DNA from: JBAZYK01 sp964582265
Lineage (GTDB): Bacteria; Patescibacteriota; Gracilibacteria; UBA1369
Reading direction: 5' to 3'
Assembly: GCA_964582265.1 (NCBI GenBank)
Contig: CAZOQT010000037.1
Coordinates: forward strand, 1-11,574
Length of the DNA: 11,574 nt
Of this stretch, positions 6,845 to 11,574 are shown piece by piece (the first letter of the stretch is position 1; the number at the start of each line of letters is the position of its first letter). Below the pieces are notes generated by a model that was given only the letters and a program-made list of their open reading frames with translations, made no database searches and had not been told where the DNA came from. The translations under genes and the position numbers were made by a program.

Positions 6845-6871
6845 AAAAGCTCGGATTACTTCCGGGCTTTT
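6845..6871. terminator. Shared bidirectional terminator between convergent genes
   Basis: AAAAGCTCGG (6845-6854) pairs with CCGGGCTTTT (6862-6871) over ten base pairs with one G-T wobble and a 7-base loop. A T run follows on the plus strand (6868-6872) and CTTTT on the minus strand, so it can end both the secreted-protein gene and the glycosyltransferase gene. The glycosyltransferase stop codon (6856-6858) lies in the loop, so its last codons form one arm. Confidence 0.75.
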
Positions 6872-8523
6872 TCTGTAACTTTGTAATCCAAGTATTTACC
6901 AAACATTAGGCGGGTTTGAGCGTCCAGGGCGGGAATCGCGCTTAAAACAATACTTACAATGGGAACCAATAACCATTGTAAGACTAAAGATATTTTGCCG
7001 AACCAATTTCTTTTTGGGTTGTTTGGGATTAAAACCAGGCTTATTAAAGCACAAAGAATAATACCGATAGAGCTAAAAGTCAGAATGTTACTCATGACTT
7101 TTGGCAGATTGTAAGCTAGTACCGTATCGCGAAAGTTGGCATTGATTAATCCCGGCATGTAGCCCATAAAGCTTATTAAAATTGGTGCTGTAGCCCAGAA
7201 GAAACCGCTTTCCAGCGCTTCATAGGTGCGAGAGAGTTTTTCGTTCCAACTGATGCGCGGATGATTCCAAAGGTTAAGAAAAATAAATGGGAAATCGCAA
7301 ACACCCCATGCCCAGCGGCGTAATTGCATGTATTGATTTTTAAAAGTTTTAACGTATGTATCAGCAAGAACCGCATCCATATAAAGCGGACAATAGGTCG
7401 AAACCAGGCGATGGCGGCCATCGTACTTAAAAAAAGCAGTCCAATATTGGTGTGAATCCTCTGGAATGACAGCGGGATCCCAATAATTTACGTCTACAAG
7501 CGTTTTAAAACTTAATGATCTGCTGGAAAAGCTTTTATATTTTTCTTTTTCCATGCTTTCGGCCATGTGCCAATATGAGCAGGAAAGAGCGACCATGCGG
7601 ATCATAATCGGTACATCCCAAATGTTGTTATGGAACATGTGGGTTGGCTGATAACTCATCTCTGTGCGATCTGAGGTAGTGAGATATTTAAAAGTTAATT
7701 CGTCAAAATAGAGTGGGTGGGCTACTGTGTCGGCATCAAAATTAGAAACGATCACGTTTTCGTGGGGGATTTTTTGCTGGTCGATGTATTTTCTTAGTTC
7801 CTTAGCGGCAAAAGTGGCATTGGCGCTTTTGCCTTTTATTTCTCCGGGAATATTTTTAGGATGAATGGTAGTGATGAAATGTTTAAATTTTGAGCCGAAT
7901 TCAGCCTGGATTTTTTCGCTAATTTTTTTGGCATTTTCTTTGTCGGCCTCTTCTGCGGCAAAGACCATAATTATGTTGGAAGCTGGGTAATTGCTGCAAG
8001 CATAAGATTTGATTGATTCGCGTACGATTTCATATGGTTCTTTGTATGTTACAAAGACAATCGCGTGAATAATTTCTTTGGACTTCTTGTATTCGCCGGA
8101 TTTTTTAAGTTGGGCGATATGTTTTTTTAAAGTTTCTAACTCTTTGATGGTGCTTTTTTCAATACTGGAGCATCCTTCAGCGATTTTTTCTTTAAATTTT
8201 TGCAATTCGTAGTCGATTTTTTCTGGATGATCATTAAGGCAAATAAGCTTGGTCCAGTCTGTTACCAGTGCTTTTTTTATTAGATTAAACGAGCGATAAA
8301 TGTTTATGGAAAGTTTAAATGAGCGGAACAGCCAAGTGATGGTGTAAACAATAATAAGACTTGCGGCAAGAAATGGAGAAAAGATTGAAATAATAATTGG
8401 TAACAAAAGTCCCAGCCAGGTTATAAAACCTGGAACAATTTCTAATAATCTCCACAATGGGTGTTGCTGGATAAGCTTATAATTAGATGAGGATTGGGCT
8501 TTTAACTGGGGACTGTTTGACAT
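6856..8523 (-). CDS. Membrane glycosyltransferase, family 2 (processive-type)
   Basis: A 555-aa inner-membrane enzyme expected to transfer sugar from a nucleotide sugar to a growing glycan or lipid carrier. Two N-terminal membrane helices (about 29-48 and 51-66) are followed by a charged, probably coiled segment (about 98-150). A cytoplasmic GT-A domain starts at HAIVFVTYKEPYEIV (153-167). The catalytic signs are GEIKGKSANA (227-236), the metal-binding Asp263/Asp265 in NFDADT, the general-base pair Glu355-Asp356 in VIPEDSHQYW and the QLRRW motif at 400-404, which is typical of cellulose- and hyaluronan-synthase-like enzymes. Three C-terminal helices follow (about 441-460, 478-500, 510-532). 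The ATG at 8523 is preferred; an in-frame GTG at 8550 would add nine residues and overlap the mutase gene by 8 bases. The ATG lies 19 bases past the mutase stop, so the two are probably co-transcribed. The product and sugar are unknown. Confidence 0.9.
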   Translation of the reverse strand: MSNSPQLKAQSSSNYKLIQQHPLWRLLEIVPGFITWLGLLLPIIISIFSPFLAASLIIVYTITWLFRSFKLSINIYRSFNLIKKALVTDWTKLICLNDHPEKIDYELQKFKEKIAEGCSSIEKSTIKELETLKKHIAQLKKSGEYKKSKEIIHAIVFVTYKEPYEIVRESIKSYACSNYPASNIIMVFAAEEADKENAKKISEKIQAEFGSKFKHFITTIHPKNIPGEIKGKSANATFAAKELRKYIDQQKIPHENVIVSNFDADTVAHPLYFDELTFKYLTTSDRTEMSYQPTHMFHNNIWDVPIMIRMVALSCSYWHMAESMEKEKYKSFSSRSLSFKTLVDVNYWDPAVIPEDSHQYWTAFFKYDGRHRLVSTYCPLYMDAVLADTYVKTFKNQYMQLRRWAWGVCDFPFIFLNLWNHPRISWNEKLSRTYEALESGFFWATAPILISFMGYMPGLINANFRDTVLAYNLPKVMSNILTFSSIGIILCALISLVLIPNNPKRNWFGKISLVLQWLLVPIVSIVLSAIPALDAQTRLMFGKYLDYKVTEKARK

Positions 8524-8542
8524 GTGTGAATAATTAAGCACG

Positions 8543-10030
8543 CTAGGCACGGTACCAGGAAAGGTCGACTTCCGGGTATTTTTTAAGTTCGTCTACCATT
8601 ATTTTTTGGATTGAAGCGAGTTTATCTTTGGTGTCAGCTTCAAAGCGCAGAGTTAGATTTGGGCTGGTGTTAGAGCAACGAACGGCGCCCCAGGCGAGTG
8701 CATCGAAATTTATGCGGACGCCATCAATGGTGATGCAGTCGTATAATTTTGTAAAATGATCGGTGACATTTTTAACGATTTGGAATTTTTTATCGTCCGG
8801 GCAATGCGCTTTAAATTCTGGAGTAGTTTCCATTTTTGGGAGTCCGTTGAATTGTTCGGAAAATGATGTTTGAGATTTGGAAAGAATTTCCAATAATTTG
8901 CAGGCAGCAAAAAAGGCGTCATCAAAGCCATAATAGTCGTAGTAGGTTTTACCAAAAAACATGTGGCCACTTATTTCTCCGCCCAATGGCGCATTAAGTT
9001 CATGCATGCGGGATTCAATAAAAGAGTGGCCGGTTTTGCTCATGACCGGGGTGCCGCCAAGTCTGGTAATTTCATCAATTAAAATTTTGGAAACTTTAAC
9101 ATCGAAAACGATTTGTTTGGAGGAGGCGGAAGCGTTTGCTGGTGAGGACGCGGTCACGCCAACGTTTTCCAGCAAGTCGCGCACGAGGAGTAATAAAAGA
9201 TAATCAGCGGAATAATGCTTGCCGTTTTCATCTACAACACCTACACGGTCGCCATCTCCATCAAAACCAATTCCTAAATCAGCTTTATTTATTCTGACTT
9301 GTTCGGCCAAGTCACGCATGTTGCGTTCTTCTTCTGGATTGGCTTCATGATTTGGGAAATTGCCGTCCAGATCACAATAAAGTTCAATAACTTTGCATCC
9401 AATGGCGCGTAAAAGTTTTGGCGCAAAGATGCCTGTTGCACCGTTTCCCGCATCTACAACAACATTCAGGGGCTTGGCTAATTTAATGCGAGATTGGATG
9501 TCCTTTAGATAATCATCAAAATTATTGTCTTTGGTGCTAAGTTCTCCTGGCTTAAGGCTGCCGTCTGCGGCTTTTGTGCCTTTCTCAAAATCGCCGGCCT
9601 GAATTAGCTTCACGATTTCTTGCAGTTCATCTCCACAAACCGAATGCGCATTCTTACCCACAATTTTCACGCCGTTGTATTCTTTGGGGTTATGGCTTGC
9701 AGTAATGTTAACGCCGCTGTCCATGTTATAGCGGCAAACTGCGTAATAAAGCAGGGGAGAAGTAGAAATTCCAACATCAATAACATCAACTCCGGTGCTT
9801 AAAACGCCTTCAATAAAGGCTTTCTGCAGATCCGGACTGTGCAGGCGATTATCACGGCCTACCATCATGTTGCGTGTGCCATATTTGCGTTTCATGTAGG
9901 TTCCTGTGCCCTTGCCGATTAAATTAATGGTTTCTGGCGTTAAATCAGCGGTTTCCCCCGGTTTTGGAATGGCAATCCCACGGATATCGTACGCACGGAA
10001 GATTAAAGGATTGATCACGTTAATTTGCAA
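8543..10030 (-). CDS. manB: Phosphomannomutase/phosphoglucomutase
   Basis: About 495 aa, of the alpha-D-phosphohexomutase family, which interconverts hexose-6- and hexose-1-phosphate to feed GDP-mannose or UDP-glucose synthesis. All four domains are present: FRAYDIRG near the N-terminus, the phosphoserine loop TASHNP (Ser112), the metal loop DGDGDR (Asp257/259/261), the sugar-specificity loop GGEISGH (350-356) and the phosphate-binding RCSNTSPNL (451-459). GEISG fits bifunctional PMM/PGM enzymes of the AlgC type; the sugar cannot be fixed from sequence. A short Ala/Ser-rich insertion lies at about 291-305. The start is uncertain: TTG at 10030 follows an in-frame TAA directly, and GTG at 10018 gives a protein four residues shorter. 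The gene precedes a glycosyltransferase gene by 19 bases, consistent with supplying its sugar donor. A terminator-like hairpin and a promoter lie just upstream. Confidence 0.93.
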   Translation of the reverse strand: MQINVINPLIFRAYDIRGIAIPKPGETADLTPETINLIGKGTGTYMKRKYGTRNMMVGRDNRLHSPDLQKAFIEGVLSTGVDVIDVGISTSPLLYYAVCRYNMDSGVNITASHNPKEYNGVKIVGKNAHSVCGDELQEIVKLIQAGDFEKGTKAADGSLKPGELSTKDNNFDDYLKDIQSRIKLAKPLNVVVDAGNGATGIFAPKLLRAIGCKVIELYCDLDGNFPNHEANPEEERNMRDLAEQVRINKADLGIGFDGDGDRVGVVDENGKHYSADYLLLLLVRDLLENVGVTASSPANASASSKQIVFDVKVSKILIDEITRLGGTPVMSKTGHSFIESRMHELNAPLGGEISGHMFFGKTYYDYYGFDDAFFAACKLLEILSKSQTSFSEQFNGLPKMETTPEFKAHCPDDKKFQIVKNVTDHFTKLYDCITIDGVRINFDALAWGAVRCSNTSPNLTLRFEADTKDKLASIQKIMVDELKKYPEVDLSWYRA

Positions 10031-10032
10031 TT

Positions 10033-10060
10033 AAAAATAGGCCCCATTTGCCGGCCTATT
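10033..10060 (-). terminator. Terminator-like hairpin abutting the mutase start
   Basis: AATAGGCC (10036-10043) and GGCCTATT (10053-10060) form a perfect 8-bp stem with a 9-base loop. On the minus strand the stem runs into TTTTTAA, just before the TTG at 10030. It probably ends nadE-nadM transcription, or acts as an attenuator for the mutase gene. On the plus strand there is no T run. Confidence 0.65.
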
Positions 10061-10086
10061 CTAGACCAAAAAGCCTTCGCGAGCAA
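10058..10086 (-). promoter_or_regulatory. Putative promoter of the mutase-glycosyltransferase genes
   Basis: On the minus strand, -35 TTGCTC (complement of 10081-10086), exactly 17 bases, then -10 TAGAAT (complement of 10058-10063), five of six consensus bases. The -35 is weak. The predicted start near 10051 falls inside the terminator-like hairpin, so a transcript from here would lack one arm and escape termination. Confidence 0.45.
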
Positions 10087-10091
10087 CCAAA

Positions 10092-10622
10092 CTATTTTTC
10101 TGATTCTTGGATATTTTTAAGGCGCTTTGGGGCGTCCCAGGATGTGAGTAGTTTTGCAACTGATTTTGGAACGAGCTGGTCCCATTTTTTTGCTTTTAAC
10201 ATTCGAGAGCGGACCTGCGTGCTGGTGATTTTTAATTGTTTTTTAACAGTAACGACTTGATAAGGCTTTTTAAGAAGCGCGTTGGTGCTCTCAAATAATT
10301 CGCGCACAACTTCTGAACCGGTATAAATTTTTTGAAAAGGTGGCAAGTTTTGAATGACGTGAAATGGCCACAACGCATAATTATTTATGTTTGGAATTGC
10401 GACAATGTTGTATTTTGAGTGGGGGATTTTGGCTTCTTCTAAGGCTGTCTCGATCATCTGAAATCTTTCACCAGTTGTGAATGGATTGGTAGGTCTAAAG
10501 TTAACTTCTGCGCTACCGATGGCAATATACAGAAAATCATTTTGAGCTAGTGCCTGTTTTATGGCATCCAGATGGCCCAGATGGAAAGGTTGAAATCGGC
10601 CGATGTATAAAGCTTTATTCAT
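10092..10622 (-). CDS. nadM: Nicotinamide/nicotinate-nucleotide adenylyltransferase, archaeal NadM type
   Basis: A 176-aa cytoplasmic enzyme that joins the AMP of ATP to NMN (or nicotinate mononucleotide), forming the dinucleotide with release of pyrophosphate. GRFQPFHLGHL (8-18) holds the HxGH nucleotidyltransferase motif, followed by GSAEVNFRPTNPFTTGERF. STQVRSRML (about 153-161) is the second ATP-binding signature (ISSTxxR type). The layout, including TNPFTxGER and the KKWDQLVPKSV segment, matches archaeal NadM better than bacterial NadD, and the length is near the archaeal 165-180 aa. The ATG at 10622 overlaps the nadE stop by one base (TAATG), so translation is probably coupled. It has no Shine-Dalgarno site of its own. 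The partner gene nadE carries out the next step. A general cytidylyltransferase-like role is possible but less likely. Confidence 0.9.
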   Translation of the reverse strand: MNKALYIGRFQPFHLGHLDAIKQALAQNDFLYIAIGSAEVNFRPTNPFTTGERFQMIETALEEAKIPHSKYNIVAIPNINNYALWPFHVIQNLPPFQKIYTGSEVVRELFESTNALLKKPYQVVTVKKQLKITSTQVRSRMLKAKKWDQLVPKSVAKLLTSWDAPKRLKNIQESEK

Positions 10623-11533
10623 TAGATTAATGATATTTGATTTTCGGGCACTTCTGGTTCTTGTGGTTCTGATTCAAGTGTGGTTTGGGGATTATGGTCA
10701 GATGAGCTTTTGTGGCTTATTCTGGCGTCATTTTTTCTTTCTAATTTTTTCTCTTCTTTTCCCACCTTTAGTGCCGGTGGCATTTCTGATTTGTGCCTGT
10801 TGGCTCTAATCCTGCGTAAAACGGAATGTACCAGAATTGGATTTAAACCTTTTTCAATAATTTTTGCTTCACCCAAATCTGGTTTATTTAGGTCGATCTT
10901 TTTAAGTATTGGATCAAGATCGCTGTATTTTGCGCCAAGTTCGCGTTCATCGGTTTGGCCTGTAAAAAGTTCGGCAGTCGGTTCTTTGTTGATGATTTCG
11001 GGTGGCAATCCAACATAATCAGCTAAAGCAAAAACCTGATCCTTGAATAAATCGCCAATTACTTCTAAGTCGGCGGCTAAATCGCCATATTTGGTTCCGT
11101 AACCAAGTAAAATTTCACTTTTGTTGGATGTGCCCAAAACGAGTGCGTCGTTAGAATTAGCGTAATTATAAAGTAGTACAGCACGAATGCGGGCTTTGGC
11201 ATTGCATAGTGCAAGTTGGTTGGTTTTCCAGGGGAGACGTGTAAAATCAGCTAACAGCTGGTTGATTGGTTGTGAATAAAAAGTCACTTCCAGGGCTTCG
11301 CAAAGTCTGCGGGCGTGGTCTACATTTATTTGTGCAGATACGCCAATTTCTGGCATAGAGATGCCAGTTACTTTGTTGCCGCCGAGTGCGTCAACCGCAA
11401 GTTTTAAAGTAAGCGCGGAATCAACTCCTCCACTTACACCAATTACAGCTTTATCATAACCGCTTTGCGCAAAGTAGTTTTGTAGACCTTTTACAAGTTG
11501 TTGGTAAATTTGTTCTAAATTATTTTTGTCCAT
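10622..11533 (-). CDS. nadE: NH3-dependent NAD+ synthetase
   Basis: A 303-aa enzyme that amidates nicotinate adenine dinucleotide to NAD+ using ATP and ammonia. The PP-loop SGGVDS lies at residues 34-39 (IGVSGGVDSALTLK), GTSNKSE at 134-140, then YGTKYGDLAADLEVIGDLFK and KEPTAEL at 183-189. No N-terminal glutaminase domain is present, so it takes free ammonia. The core ends near HKSEMPPALK (247-256). About 47 extra residues follow, hydrophilic and rich in Lys, Glu, Ser and Pro (EPQEPEVPENQ), beyond the usual 245-275 aa; this tail looks disordered and has no assigned role. The ATG at 11533 gives the expected N-terminus (LVKGLQNYF...GYDKAVIG). The stop overlaps the nadM start. Only 41 bases lie upstream in the window, and no clear promoter is visible there. 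Confidence 0.96.
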   Translation of the reverse strand: MDKNNLEQIYQQLVKGLQNYFAQSGYDKAVIGVSGGVDSALTLKLAVDALGGNKVTGISMPEIGVSAQINVDHARRLCEALEVTFYSQPINQLLADFTRLPWKTNQLALCNAKARIRAVLLYNYANSNDALVLGTSNKSEILLGYGTKYGDLAADLEVIGDLFKDQVFALADYVGLPPEIINKEPTAELFTGQTDERELGAKYSDLDPILKKIDLNKPDLGEAKIIEKGLNPILVHSVLRRIRANRHKSEMPPALKVGKEEKKLERKNDARISHKSSSDHNPQTTLESEPQEPEVPENQISLI

Positions 11534-11574
11534 AAATGTCAGTTAGAAGCCAAAAATTAAGAGAGCGCTTTTTT

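Noticed and set aside
6061..6886. Frames of 70-95 codons on both strands inside and over the end of the secreted-protein gene
   Set aside because: Low-complexity shadows of a continuous, well-supported gene.
8524..8550. GTG start for the glycosyltransferase overlapping the mutase gene by 8 bases
   Set aside because: A weaker start codon that adds nine residues with no family support; the ATG at 8523 lies at ordinary spacing.
10603..11018. Plus-strand hydrophobic frames opposite nadE and nadM that look like membrane proteins
   Set aside because: Hydrophobic runs arise from reading the antisense of Lys/Glu-rich coding DNA; nadE and nadM are clear.
1..11574. CRISPR arrays, tRNA or rRNA genes, transposases, phage or defence genes
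   Set aside because: None seen on either strand; no regularly spaced repeats and no such protein motifs.
11559..11574. AGCGCT palindrome followed by T at the right edge, possibly part of a terminator or promoter for nadE
   Set aside because: Cut off by the window edge, so neither strand nor partner can be decided.

Overview
The window looks like a chromosome fragment of an uncultivated bacterium of the Patescibacteria / Candidate Phyla Radiation (CPR). The reasons are indirect: moderately AT-rich DNA, compact mostly single-gene units, no recognisable Shine-Dalgarno site before any complete gene, short AT-rich leaders, a large secreted protein of a kind I associate with CPR genomes (GWI repeats followed by a beta-rich domain), and a NAD-completion pair with an archaeal-type NadM. 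I cannot name the lineage. The standard bacterial code fits: no gene is interrupted by TGA, and no stop here is TGA.

Layout. (1) 3-491 (+): the 3' end of a surface protein with S-layer homology (SLH) domains, cut by the left edge. (2) 463-621 (-): a 52-codon gene, tail to tail with the SLH gene, with an antitoxin-like C-terminus. (3) 685-1083 (-): the HU nucleoid-protein gene, with a near-consensus promoter, three consecutive hairpins after the stop codon and an intrinsic terminator. (4) 1084-1537: a gene-poor divergent spacer, G/T-rich with inverted repeats, ending in a hairpin-forming leader before topA. (5) 1538-3913 (+): DNA topoisomerase I with four C-terminal zinc ribbons and a Lys/Ala-rich tail, then a terminator. 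(6) 4006-6822 (+): a 938-aa exported protein with its own promoter. (7) 6856-11533 (-): a leftward block read in the order nadE, nadM, phosphomannomutase/phosphoglucomutase, membrane glycosyltransferase. It converges on the secreted-protein gene at a shared terminator hairpin.

How the genes fit together. HU and TopA are both chromosome-topology proteins and are transcribed divergently from one spacer. NadM and NadE catalyse the last two steps of NAD synthesis, and their genes overlap by one base (TAATG). The mutase makes hexose-1-phosphate for nucleotide sugars, and the adjacent processive-type GT2 enzyme would use such sugars to build or export a glycan. With the SLH protein and the large exported protein, much of the window concerns the cell surface. 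The mutase gene has its own putative promoter and a terminator-like hairpin at its start codon, so it may be controlled separately from nadE-nadM.

I found no clear unknown multi-gene system such as defence, CRISPR or a mobile island. The points most worth following are the secreted protein, the structured non-coding DNA around HU and topA, the control region of the mutase gene, and the small antitoxin-like gene.
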